Program-made: the position numbers and the translations under genes
In this document: positions 31,328 through 41,944 of the stretch, in pieces
Layout of the letters: each line of letters starts with the position of its first letter
Position numbering within the stretch: the stretch's first letter is position 1
Assembly: GCA_029204225.1 (NCBI GenBank)
Contig: CM055092.1
Coordinates: forward strand, 101,555,789 to 101,619,788
Length of the DNA stretch: 64,000 bases
Direction: 5' to 3'
DNA from: Diphasiastrum complanatum
Taxonomy: Eukaryota; Streptophyta; Lycopodiopsida; Lycopodiales; Lycopodiaceae
Notes under the pieces: model-generated
Database searches by the model: none
Seen by the model: only the letters and a program-made list of their open reading frames with translations
Told to the model about the DNA's origin: nothing

Positions 31328-34300
31328 TTTAGTAGGTGGAGCCCGTTGACGTCGCCTGTGAACAGGAGCATGTATAGTGTGTCTCTGTGTAAGAGGTCTG
31401 GTAGGGCGTGTAACTCTCGTGACCGCCTGAGGCTGGGTGATGCGTCGTCTCTGCATCCTAGGTCTGGGAATGTCGTCGCAATCGCTGTCAGTCATGTCTG
31501 CATCAGAACGTGATCTCCGGCGAGAGAAGAAGGATGTAATCTGAGACTGTGAGTCTGGATAGGTGTGCTGAGCTGTCTGACATAGGTCCTGACGCAGGAG
31601 GGACATCTCACGTATCATAAGTGCCACACATCTAGGGTCCTCATATGAGATGAGGGATCGTAATGTAACTGGTGTCTGACGAAAAAGGCAATGATATCGT
31701 CCTCTAATCTCATAGTAAGCTGGACATGTGAAAAGGAAATGCCCCTCTGTCTCAACCATAGATAATGAACATAACTGACAAAAACGCTCCTCACGTGGGG
31801 TACCCTGGAAGCGTCCAGTCTCAATCGCCAACTGGTGTGAGGACACTCGGAACTGGCCCAGAATAAATCGGAGCCAATGAGATAGCCCTCACGGTGAGAT
31901 AGTGTGGTAAAACTGGAAATCCAACTGTGTCTAGCTCCAAAAAGTGTGTCCTTTAATAGTCGGGTTTGACCCCGAGCTGTCCCTGCCATGTCCAGCTCAG
32001 GTATGCTCTATAGAGAAAGCGTCTGATATACTCATGGGTGCCCGATGGAAGGTCTGTGATAGAAATCCCAAGTGTATCCAGCATCCGGGAGGCCTGAGAG
32101 AACCATGATAGTCGATGCCCCTGATCATAAAGGTCTCGCGAGGAGGAAAGTGCCGTCTGTGTGTATCTCTGCTCATCAGTGGGTAACGTCATAATACGCT
32201 GAATATATAGAATAAGCTGGAAGATGGCGGATAGCTGAATGGGAGGGACCGCGACCTCTGTCAGGATAATCTGATGTGGGACAGATGGCTTAGCCCGTAT
32301 CATACGAGATAGCATGAGAACCTGCAGTCGTGAAGTACTGGCCCAATCCGAAGTGTAAGACCTGCACACCATACCTCTGCTGCATATAGGGCTGTGGGAG
32401 TAACGAGAGTATCAAAAAGCTGACATTTACTCGGGGCATCCCGAATAAACCGTCTGAAATAGAAGCGCTCTAACTGGACAAGGGAGGCGTGACCCTTACC
32501 AAGTCTGGCGGAGGCTGCCTGTCGCATGCCAAAGATAGGACCTGTAAAAAGCACGCCAAGGTAAGTGTAAGAAGATACGACCTCCAAGGGTTGCCTATCA
32601 AAGATGAGTTCCTGGTGCTGCATAAAAGCTCTCGATGTGTTGAAAACCATAACTGTCGTTTTCAATATGTTAACCCCCAATCCCCATCTACTGCAGAAGG
32701 CATGAAGGCTGTCCAGCTGTCGCTGTAATCCCTCTCTGGAAGAAGATAGGAGGACCACGTCATCTGCATATAAAAGTATAGCAATCAAGATGCTCCCAAG
32801 CCTGCAACCTGTGCCACCGCATCCCTCAATAACTCTCTCAAGCTCGTCAATATATAGTCCAAATAGGGTTGGGGATAGAGAACAACCCTGTTTCACGCCA
32901 ATAGTGCTCCAGATGTGGTCTGAGTGCCGGTATCACTCCGAAAACATCCAAGGACTCTCTCATATAGTGTCATCACTGCCAAGATCATGTCAGTAGAAAA
33001 ACCAAGATCACGTAGACGCTGAATGAGAAGGGATCGTGGAACAGAGTCGAAGGCTTTCCTGAAGTCAACAAAACAACAGTAGACCCGTTCTCTTCTGTGT
33101 CTAGCCTCCTCAATAATGGCCCGAAGGGTGAAGATATGATCTGTGGTGGAGTAGTGTGCTCTGAAACCTGCCTAGCCCAATGCATGTAATCTCCTAGACT
33201 CTGCCTTAGAACTGACTGTTGACTGTAGGATGGTGCCATATAACTTAGCAATGATTTGTCCAATCATAATGGTGCGATAGTTTCCAGGGTCCATGGGGTC
33301 ACCAGTTTTATGAATGGGGTGGATGATGTTGGTGCACCAGGAGGAAGGGAAGGCGGAGACAACTGCTTGATTAAGCAAAGTGGCTAGGATCGGTGAAAGT
33401 ATATCTGCAGCATGGATTAATAGTTCTTTGATGGCGGTCAAGACCATGTCCCGGGTGAAGAAAGTGAAAGTAGTCGGTCGGGGAGAAATGGAGACGGGTG
33501 TGTCCGTGGGTACAGTATATAAGGTAGTGGCATATGTAGTCCAGGTATGGAGGTCAGTGAGGGGAGGAGGTGGGGCACGGGGGATGAATTCTCTCCAGAA
33601 GGCACCAGATGAGGAACTGCAAAGGGAATCGACTAAGTTTTTCCCTTTTTGAGTTTCATACGTCCGTTTCTTCCGTCGGAGGGCATAATGGAAAGATTGA
33701 CGAGTTGCAGGAAGGTGTGTATTATGCAATCTAGCTTGGGTAACTTGGAGATGGAGGATACGACATTCGGCGTCAAACCAGGGAGGTCGGATAGGGTGTG
33801 ACGGAGTGGGTGGGCGTCGATGTGGTTTGGAGGGAAAGGAAAATGCTGCAGCGGTATGTAGTGACGTGGTAAGGAAGATAGCTTGTGTCTCCAACGACGT
33901 GTGGTGGGGGAAATGACAAAGAGATGAACTGACGGCGTCCTGGTATGTCTTGATGTGAGAGCGATCAAAGGTGTATTTGGGTGCACGAGAGATGGGTGGA
34001 ATAATGAGTGGTTGGGAAGTCGGGATGGAGCCCATACTGAAAGATAGGAAGGAGTGATCGGAAAGGGTAGTGGGAAGAATGTGGAAAACAGATATAAGTG
34101 GGATAAAAGCTGGTGACCCCATGAGATAGTCGACAACACTGTGTCCTCCGCTATGTGGATGGCAAGTGAATCTGCTAGAATGTGGCCAGCAAGCCAAGCC
34201 ATTGTAAATGGCCAACTCGTGAGCCTCACCCATCTGTAGAAGGTACTCTCCATAACTCGTGATAGGGCCCATGATATCCTCTGAGCTCCTAGTGATGCCA

Positions 34301-34829
34301 ATGTCCTCACAATAAATAGCTCGTGTACGTAATATGTCATCAGTGTCGTGGAAAGCCACCTGTCTGGTAGCAGTCCTGGCATTAAAGTCGCCAGTGAGAA
34401 GGACATAACCCCGATCTGTAAATCTGACAATGTCAGCGGAGAGATCAGTATAAGGAGAGCCAGAGCCGTCTGCAAAGGAGGAGGACTCTGGAGGGAAGTA
34501 GCAGGCAGCAATGAAGAGATCCCTATCTAAACCGATAGCTCGCCCTGTGCCTCGATAAAATCATGCAACTCCACCCGAACCTCTGCCACTCGCTGATCGA
34601 GTCTCTGTCCTATAAACTGAATCCCATCTGTAACCTGCAAATGTGGGTAGTCCTCTCTCTGGGCTCTCATGTATCTCCATAAAAAATAATATATCTCTGT
34701 CTGTGATGAAGTCGGTAAGATCTCCAGCCGTGGATGATGAGTGTATGCCATTACAGTTCCATATTCCAAGATGTAGGTGGTGTGGAGGGGGTCCCGGGAT
34801 GCTCCCATGCTCGGGGACCCCAATTTCCT
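31328..34829 (-). pseudogene. LINE copy Z, ORF2 (endonuclease, RT, CCHC, PIP box), nearly full length
   Basis: Minus strand. EN start HHLHLGIWNCNGI at about 34775-34730, FFMEIHE, RGSGGVA region, then GHSVVDYLMGSP (about 34140) and LSDHSFLSFSM (intact SDH). The linker has PPWFDAECRIL and RRKKRTYETQKGK. RT: MIGQIIAKLYGTILQS, VDFRKAFDSVPRSLLIQ, QGCSLSPTLFGLYIDEL, ILLYADDVVLLSS (YADD, about 32780), NTSRAFMQHQEL, SYTYLGVLFTGP. The thumb region is followed by the CCHC motif CQLCSLSMVETEGHFLFTC (about 31780-31720), PIP box QSQITSFF (31526-31549) plus SRRRSR, and an acidic MTDSDCDD patch. Several single-base frame breaks and a stop in HALG*AGF disable it. No AUG precedes the EN motif in frame. The normal 3' UTR and tail are missing at the 31327 junction. 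Confidence 0.9.
34788..34821 (-). promoter_or_regulatory. GC-rich hairpin just after the ORF1 stop of LINE copy Z
   Basis: 34788-34795 (GGGGTCCC) pairs perfectly with 34814-34821 (GGGACCCC). On the minus strand the ORF1 TAG is at 34830-34828, so the stem starts 6 nt after the stop. ORF2 continues in the same frame after the stop. Confidence 0.72.
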
Positions 34830-36050
34830 ATAGGTTGTTTCCGGATGTAGGACCATCGAGGTACCGAACAACTCCATCACGATAGATTGCTCGTCTTCCG
34901 GTCGCTTTGGCGCTTTGGAGTGCTTGGCGTCTCTCTTCAACTTGGATATAGGTAAGGTCATCATCCATGAAGATTTTGGTGTCTCTCAATTTGGTTCTTT
35001 TCCGCAAGGTTGCCTTACGATATGCATGTGACGTGAAGCGGAGGACCAAGGTAGTGGTGTCTTTCCTAGTACGCCATGCTGTATCCAAACCATCTGCATT
35101 GTGTCCTAGGGTAGTGCATAAATTTTTTTTTGCTTCGTCAACGGCATTTTGGGTGTCCACGATGCCTCGTACCCTAATATTGAGAGCCTTGGAATCTCGA
35201 AGTTTCTCTTCCGTAAGAGTAGCGGAAATGAATGATGAAAAAGGGGGAGACTTACTTCCGTCATCGGCTGTCCAAGGTGGACTGGTAGCTTTGTTCTTGG
35301 TGATGATAGAAGCCCATGTGTTCGTCGATTTTTTGTGTTGGTTCAGTCGTTGTTCCAGATCTTGAATCTTCATCTTTGTCTTTTCTTCTGGCTGGGAAGC
35401 ATATTTATTTTCCATTTCTGTCCGGAGCTGTTGGTTCTCTGTGCGTAGGTGGATGATTTCCAGTTTCAGAGTTTGCACATCTATCTTCAATTCTTTCAGT
35501 TGGTAGGCTAGGAAATTCTCGAAGGATTTGGAGGAGGTGTAGTTGGCATGAGACAAGAAGGGGGTGTCTGGAGCAGCGTTGGTAGAGATGGGAGTCGAAG
35601 GGACAGGGGATGAGGGAGGGTTCGAGTGGGATTGCTGTTGCGTAGCAGTGGGGGCAGGTGTCGGTTGCGCAGCAGGAGGGACCTGTTGCTCAGTAGCAGG
35701 ATGGCATGTGGAGGGGGAGTGGAGAGAAGGGGCAGCAGGTGGGCAGGACAGGGCAGCAGGTGGGGCGGAGGAGGACGGCGGAGCAACAGATGGGTAGGGC
35801 AGGGCATTAGGTAGATCAGAGGAGGGCGAGTGGGCAACAGGTGGAGCGAAAGAAGGGGAGGGCAGGGTAGCAAGTGGAGCTGAGGAGGGCAGTTGGTGGA
35901 CAATGGACAGAGGATGGTGTTGGTGGGCATCAGATGGAGCGGAGGGAGGTGGAGCGGAGGATGGGTGGGCAGCAGATGGAGCGGAGGGAGGTGGAGCGGA
36001 AGAGGGGGGGGGGGAGCAGTAGGCGGAGCGGAGGGGGGTGAAGCAACAAT
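34828..36050 (-). pseudogene. LINE copy Z, ORF1
   Basis: Open to TAG at 34828-34830. N-terminal proline-rich repeats (PPSAPSAAHPSSAPPPS type), then a coiled coil (LAYQLKELKIDVQTLKLEI, LRTENQQLRTEMENK, KIQDLEQRLNQHKK). The L1 ORF1p-like region follows: ISATLTEEKLRDSKALNIRV, LVLRFTSHAYRKATL, KIFMDDDLTYIQVEERRQAL, GRRAIYRDGVVRYLDG. No zinc knuckle. This is the best-preserved ORF1 here, with no internal stop. Its 5' end is fused in frame to linker sequence of another LINE copy, making one 589-codon open frame (34828-36597). The true ORF1 start is not visible, so I mark it as a broken copy. Confidence 0.85.
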
Positions 36051-37278
36051 ACATCTTCTTAATGGCTGCAAGTACCATGTCAGATGTGAAGAAGGAGAAC
36101 TCAGATGGCCGTGGAGATATGGAGATAGGTGAGTCGGTAGGGATCGTGTACAGGCTAGTAGCATAATTAGTCGAAATGCGGAGGTCCTTCAGGAGAGGTG
36201 GTGGAGAGCGAGGAATGAACTCACGCCAAAAAGCTCCCGAAGAAGAGCTGAAAAGAAGGTCAATGAGGCGTTTCCCTTCAGAATCATCATGGGAACGCTT
36301 CTTACGGCGAGCACGATGGTAGGAGCGTCGGGAAGATCGAAGCAGATGTGGGGTGTGGATGCGTGAGTAGGTTACTGACTGATGAAGAGAACGACACTCG
36401 GTATCGTACCAAGGAGGGTGTAGTGGTCGAGGTGTGCGTCGGGTCTTTCTGGGGTGGGGTTTTGTGGGGAGGGTTAATGATGCGGCCGTGTGGAGAGAGG
36501 TGGTGAGAAAATCAGCCTGGGTGTCGACACTATTTATGTCCTCCACTGTGAGGGTGGCATGTATAACTGTCTGAATGTGGCCAGCAGGATAAGCCATTAT
36601 AAATGGCTAGCTCATGTGCCTCTCCAAACTGCAATAAGTGCTCACCATATGAAGTAGTAGGTCCCAAACTGTCCGCGAAGGTCCTGATAACTCCAAGCAT
36701 ATCACTGTCCAGGGCACAAACACGTAGCTGATCAGTGATGTCGAAGAACTCTGTCCGTCTTGAAGATGTCCGAGCATTAAAATCCCTTGTGAGGGGAATA
36801 TGCCCCCGCTCTGAGAATCTGATAATGTCTGGTGAGAGGCATGATATGGAGATCCCATACCCTCAGCAAAAGACGAGGACTCCGGTGAAAAGTAACATGC
36901 TGCAATGAAAAGATCTCTATCCAAGCCAATATCCTGACCCACGATGTGAGTCCATATGTAGCGGGCCTGCACGTCATGTCGGATGAAGTCAATACTCGAA
37001 TGAAGAGCCTCTCTATACAAGCAGGCGACCCCACCTGAACCTCGTCCACTAGCAGATCTAGTCTCTACTGAGTCCCATCTGTATCCAGGAAAAGAAGGAA
37101 GTTCTCGCTCCGGGAACTCGTGTGTCTCCATGAAGAATAATATATCTCTACCTGTAATAAAATCAACAAGGTCCCCTGCCACAGAAGATGAGTGTATGCC
37201 AGCACAATTCCACACTCCTATCCGAAGGTGGTGTGGATGGGGCCCCGGGGTGCTCCCACCCCCAGGCACCCCAAATCC
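36051..37278 (-). pseudogene. LINE copy Y, ORF2 endonuclease and linker (truncated before RT)
   Basis: Minus strand. The EN is open from the ORF1 stop: HHLRIGVWNCAGI (about 37235-37195), FFMETHE (catalytic Glu region), GYRWDS, GRGSGGVACLYREAL and DLFIAACYFSPESS. A frame break lies at about 36790, then FNARTSSR (DxN region) and GEAHELAIYNG. The linker 36600-36051 has LHPPWYDTECRSLHQSV, RRKKRSHDDSEGKRL, SGAFWREFIPRSPPP and FFTSDMVLAAIKK. It stops where copy Z begins. The first in-frame ATG is the Met of METHE, after the essential WNC motif. Confidence 0.87.
37247..37272 (-). promoter_or_regulatory. GC-rich hairpin just after the ORF1 stop of LINE copy Y
   Basis: 37247-37253 (GGGGTGC) pairs with 37266-37272 (GCACCCC). 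The ORF1 TAG is at 37281-37279 on the minus strand; the stem starts 6 nt later. The arms differ from those of copies A and Z but still pair. Confidence 0.7.
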
Positions 37279-38541
37279 CTAGCACTGGGATCTACTAGGT
37301 GCACTATCAAGAAAGCGCACTCGTCCATCTCAATAAATAACTCGTCTGCCAGACTCACGGGCTGCTTGAAAGGCCTTACGCCTCTCCTCCACCTGGATAT
37401 ATGTGAGGTCGTCATCCATATAGATAGTGGTGCCACGAAGCTTAGCTCTGCACCGCAAAGCATCTCGGCGACTCTCTAGAGAAGTGAAACGGATAATGAG
37501 TGTAGCTGCATCTCTGGTGGTCCTCCAAGCTGTATCTCGCCCATCTGTCATATGTCCTAGAGTGGTCTCGAAAAATCTCATGGCTTCGGCAATGGCATCT
37601 TGTGTGTCCGGTATCCCACGAACCCTGATGTTGTGGGCCTTTTGCTCCCTTGACCTCTCTTCCGAAATGGTGGCTGAGATGACGGAGGAGATGGGGGTGC
37701 TAGGCTTGGTGCCTTTCTGCAAGACTGTTTACTTGAGGATTGAAGCAGTCTCTTCAACCTGTTTTTCAAGCGATGAGAGTTTGCTGCCCATGTCGTCCAA
37801 TTTGAAAAGAGCTGCCCACGTTTTTGTCTCTTGAACATGTTTTTCCAAGCAAGATATTTTATTTGAAGTTTCCTCCGAGACACTATTTTCTGCAAATTGT
37901 TGCTTGAGAAACACATTTTCTTGTTCAAGCCGCTCCATTCGCTCATTAACACGACAGAGATCCCGAACCAGCTTGCCATTCTCCGTTTCGAAAAAGTGTA
38001 ATTGTCTCTTAAGGCCGAGGATTTCTTGCTGGATGAAGCTGAGGTCATAAGCAAAGAGGCCTTCAGTAGGTTTAGAAGGGGTATAATCAACAAGCGGATT
38101 TGTAATCGTCGTGGAAATTCCGGCAGCAGATGCGGTAGGTACGGTAGATAGTTCAAAAACAGATTCGGAGGTAGGTTCAGATGTAGAAGCAAGAGGATCT
38201 GCGCTGGAAAGTGCTGTCAGAGCTGATTCTGAGGTGGAGCCAGCAGCGGACAGGTTAGGAAATGCGATGGAGCCCTGAGGTGGAGCGGTGGCAGCAGCGG
38301 AGCTGTGTGCTGGAGCAACGGCGGAGCTAGGTGTTGGAGCGATGGCAACAGCGGATAGGTTAGGGCCAGCAGCGGAGCTGTGTGGTGGGGCGATGGCAGC
38401 AGCGGACAGGTTAGGGCCATCTGCGGACAGGTAGCTAGGTGCGGTGGAGACAGCTGAAAGAAGCGGATCTCCGGTGGAGCCAGCAGCTGAGCGTGGAGGA
38501 GAGTGGGGGGAGTTACCTCCCCCTCGCGTGCGTGGAGCCAT
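37279..38541 (-). pseudogene. LINE copy Y, ORF1
   Basis: ATG at 38541 (MAPRTRGGGNSPHSP), about 55 bp after a (CT)n tail of the upstream copy. The start is chosen because the minus-strand element at 23728 begins the same way (MARRTRG). Ser/Ala/Pro-rich repeats (SSAAGPNLSAVAIAP), then a coiled coil (LKRQLHFFETENGKL, RMERLEQENVFLKQQF). A stop at about 37730 precedes the ORF1p-like region (SVISATISEERSREQKAHNI, LIIRFTSLESRRDAL, IYMDDDLTYIQVEERRKAF, SGRRVIY). A TGA follows RRVIY, and the conserved TAG lies at 37279-37281. No zinc knuckle. Confidence 0.87.
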
Positions 38542-38592
38542 GTGGTGGAGCGCTGACAGCAAACAGATCGCAGCTAGGAGGGCGCCACCATA

Positions 38593-38595
<3 letters not shown>

Positions 38596-38655
<60 letters not shown>

Positions 38656-38675
38656 GAAAGAAAGAAAGAAAGAAA
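38596..38675 (-). repeat. (GA)n/(GAAA)n tail of the upstream minus-strand LINE
   Basis: About 22 GA units followed by GAAA repeats. On the minus strand it is the pyrimidine tail of copy X, immediately followed by the 5' end of copy Y. Confidence 0.9.
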
Positions 38676-39290
38676 TTGTATTAATGTCTGTTGGGTGCCC
38701 AAGGGCACATAATACAGAATGAGCATATAAAAGCAAATATACAAGAGCTTAACCTCCAGCTCTGAAGAGGGTATAGGTGCAAGAGCTTAACCGCCTGCTC
38801 TGCTGAGGAAAGTAAAAGGATAAATATCAATCTCGAAAAAAGCGTCTGATACCCATAGAAGCTGTGAGCTGTGATCGAGGAGCTCTGGTAAACCCTAAAC
38901 CCTAAAGCCTCTACCACCATGGGGAGTGAGGCGAACTCCGCTAAAAGAATCTCATGAGGAACTGATGGCTTCGCACGAATCATCCTCCCTAACATGGTGA
39001 TCTGCAGGCGAGTGATGTCTCTCCAAGTACCCTGAGATATCCCTGGGCACCAAACCTCCGCCGAGTGCATAGCCACTGGTGAGACCATTGTAGAGAAAAG
39101 GTGGTCTCTAGAAGCAGGATCATGAATATGGTAAGTAGTACACACTCTCTCCATATGTACCAAGGCTGCATCATGCCCCTTACGCAAGCGAGATAGAGCA
39201 GTAGAGCGAAAAGTGAGTAAGGGGCCGATGAATAGTACACCTAGATAGGTGTATGATGTAACAATCTCCAATTGCTGTATGATGCATGAC
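38676..39290 (-). pseudogene. LINE copy X, thumb fragment fused to 3' UTR across a telomere-repeat scar
   Basis: Minus strand reads QQLEIVTSYTYLGVLFIGP, MERVCTTYHIHDPASRDHLF, MLGRMIRAKPSVPHEIL and LLAEFASLPMVVEA. It then jumps to the 3' UTR equivalent to 28127 onward. The close relative at 26950-28300 shows that about 810 bp (27317-28126 there) are deleted. The joint carries AACCCTAAACCCTAA (38891-38905). The 3' structure GTGCCC/GGGCAC (38695-38708) inside CTGT/ACAG (38688-38691 with 38714-38717) is intact. Confidence 0.88.
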
Positions 39291-40221
39291 AACATGGTGA
39301 TCTGTAGATGAGTGATACTAGCCTAGTCTGTTGATGTGAGTCTCATGTACCAAGTTCTTGCAGCATACATGGTTGTGGGAGTGACTAGTGCCTCAAATAA
39401 CCAGCACTTAGTTTGTGCGTCTGTTATGAACATATTCGCAGATTTTGATATCAACTATGCATAAAAGACAACAAAAAGCATTTACAAAGCATTCTCCAAC
39501 TAAGAAACTGTATGAATATCAACGGCCGCCGATAGCTCAGGCAGATCTCCAACTACGATCTCCAAAATAGTACAACTCCCCTACAAGAAGCCCAAGACTC
39601 AAAATGATCAAAGCTAGCAAATGACCAGCCTTAGTGGCTATTTATAGTGGACAAACCCTACCTCCCTTCATATTGATTTGGAGGGAATGTGAAATTCAAA
39701 AATTAGGGCCAAAAAGTAGAAAACCATGTAAAATAGTATTTCCAGGCCTGTCACTTGAAAATATAAAATGCGTGTCCGCTAATACTTTTGAAAGTAGAGA
39801 AGTATGGACTATAATGCGTGTCCATAACAGCAACATGTATATGCTACCTAAAATCTCATGCACCAAGTCTTTGCAACATACATGGTTGTGGGAGTGACTA
39901 GTGCCTCGAATAACCAGCACTTAGCTTCTGCATCGCGTATATGTTACCTAAAACAAAATTGCACTTACTAACCAAGGAGGCTGACCAAGTCGGCTAGTGG
40001 TTGCATGTTGCATGTTGAATATAGGAGTAGTGAATAATATGCCTATATATGAGTATGAGGAAACTATCTCAAGAGCTTGACTATCCAAATTAAACTCTTG
40101 ACATTGCATGAAGTCCCTGAAGGCGTTGAAGACCATATTCTTGTTCTTAATGGGAGTACCTCCAAACCCCGATCTAGAACAAAAGGAATGCAATTTGTTT
40201 AGGTGTCTTTGTAGTCCCTCC
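39291..40221 (-). pseudogene. old LINE thumb remnants around a non-LINE segment
   Basis: Minus-strand LINE thumb pieces lie at about 39300-39425 (FEALVTPTTMYAARTWYM) and 39850-40221 (GLQRHLNKLHSFCSRSGF, KNMVFNAFRDFMQCQEF, EIVSSYSYIGILF). Both contain the same 60-bp block (ACATGGTTGTGGGAGTGACT...). Between them, 39430-39850 is AT-rich non-LINE DNA of unknown origin with weak likeness to 50990-51110. Decayed; no product. Confidence 0.7.
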
Positions 40222-40650
40222 TGAGTTAATGTTTACATTATTACCGTCATGTAAATTAGTTAGGATTATTGGGCCATAGTTATGGACTTGGCTCATTACA
40301 TTCGCCGCGTCCATTCTTTTATTATTATTATGCATAAGCAGGCCTAAGGGCCCTTTTTATTCGTATACTGGCCTTGGGCCCTATTTGGTTATATTTTTAG
40401 GATTTGGTCACATTGATTTGGAGTGGGGGTCCTCCTATTGGGAGGGCGCACTATTTTCCCTCCAAATCCTTTTCGCTCCCTTTTTTGAATCCTCCATTTG
40501 ATTCAGGGAGAGGGTATAAGTAGGGCACCATTGTATTTCTTTATTCAGTTTATGATGATTGCTCCTCTTTTAGCCTCCTTAAGCATTCTCTTCCTGCTTT
40601 CTAGCTTAAGTCCTGCTTTCTAGCATAGCTAGTGAATCTTAGCTTGTAAC
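40222..40650 (+). repeat. 5' LTR of gag-protease LTR element C
   Basis: Begins within a few bases of 40222-40230 (TGAGTTAATGTTTACATT), where LINE homology stops, and ends about 40650 just before the primer site. A TATA-like TATAAG at 40515 lies about 135 bp before its end. No second copy was found downstream, so the element is truncated. Confidence 0.7.
40515..40522 (+). promoter_or_regulatory. LTR TATA box
   Basis: GGGTATAAGTAGGGC in the LTR of element C, suitably placed for LTR-driven transcription. Confidence 0.55.
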
Positions 40651-40651
40651 T

Positions 40652-40663
40652 TGGTATCAGAGC
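40652..40663 (+). other. primer-binding site of element C
   Basis: TGGTATCAGAGC, an exact match to the usual initiator-Met tRNA primer site of plant LTR retrotransposons. Confidence 0.93.
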
Positions 40664-41944
40664 ACTTTCCTGTAGATTGGTGGAGGCTGTCCAGCGCCCT
40701 ACCACCCATCACTTTCATCGATTTTTCTCCGTCAACCTTCCTGCAGATTGGTGGAGGCTGTCCAGCGCCCTACCACCCATCACTTTCATCGATTTTTCTC
40801 CGTCATTTTTGCAAATTGGTGGTGGTTGTCCAGCGCCCTACTGCCCATCACTTTCGACGATTTCTTCATCATTTTTTGCAGTTTTGGTGGAGGCTCTCCA
40901 GCGCCCTGCTAACCCATCACTTTCATCAATTTTTTCGGCAGATTTTCATTGTTTTTGCAGATTTGGTAGCTATTGCCCAGCGCCCTACTACCTCGTCATT
41001 TTCGACACTTTGTCACCGATTTGCTGTCCATTTTTTATATTGATTGGAGGCTGTCCAGCGCACTACTACCATCTCATTTTTCAGCGGTAACCCATCACTT
41101 TCGTCGATTTTTTCGATAGATTTTCATTGTTTTTGCAGATTTGGTAGCTATTGCCCAGCGCCCTACTACCTCATCATTTTCGACACTTTTCGTCACCGAC
41201 TTGCTATCCATTTTTTATATTGATTGGAGGCTGTCCAGCGCCCTACTACCGTCTCATTTTTAGCGGTTCTTTTCACCGACTTGCTGTCCGTTTTTGCTAT
41301 GGATTGGAGGCTGATCGGCACCTTACTTCAGCACCCTTTCCAGTCTATTTTTCAGCATATTGTGGATCTTGGTAGTTGTTGCCCAGCGCCCTATTATCTC
41401 ACCATTCTCGACGGATTTCTCCATCGACTTGCTGCTCATTTTGCTGATTATTTGTCGGCTGTCTGGCTCCCTCTTTCAGCACTTTTTTCAGCTTATTTGG
41501 CGCGAGTTGAGGATTCGGATTGGTGGCTGGTTGGCGCATCTATTCTGTCATATCTTCAGCTTTTACCTCTCTTTGTTGGGACTACTGATTGGACAACGGA
41601 TCAGCAACCACCCAGATATTGCTTGTGCCCATTTGTACTTCCTTTTTGCACCTACTTGCTCTCTTTTTGTTCACATACTGCTCTTTTTCCAGCCCCCTAT
41701 TTCCCTCTCATATTTGTTATTTTGCTGCCTCACACCCTCCTTTTTCCATTTTGTTAGAACCCTTCTACTTATTGGCCTTGCACATTTGCTGTCCATTATT
41801 CTATTTTCTCAGCACCTTATTTTCTGATTATTATCCATCTTGATTGGCTGTTTTTGTGCCATTTTTGGTGATTTTGGAAGTTAGACTAAGTTGGGGTGAC
41901 GACAAACGTCCTCTCCCTCAGGTTTTGTCTCTTTCTTAGTCCCT
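40664..41944 (+). repeat. tandemly repeated leader of element C
   Basis: From about 40676 to 41420 a unit of roughly 65-75 bp recurs at least eight times with drift. Key words are TTGGTGGAGGCTGTCCAGCGCCCTACT, CCATCACTTTCATCGATTTTT and GCAGATT. Overlapping open frames here arise from the repeat and are not credible genes. 41420-41944 is T-rich leader to the gag ATG. Confidence 0.85.

Noticed and set aside
38891-38905. Telomere repeat considered as a subtelomere or true interstitial telomere array
   Set aside because: Only two units, exactly at a LINE deletion joint, with no further telomeric or subtelomeric sequence nearby.
40651-41757. Overlapping plus-strand frames rich in His and Phe before gag
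   Set aside because: They are translations of the tandem leader repeat in different frames and none has a domain.
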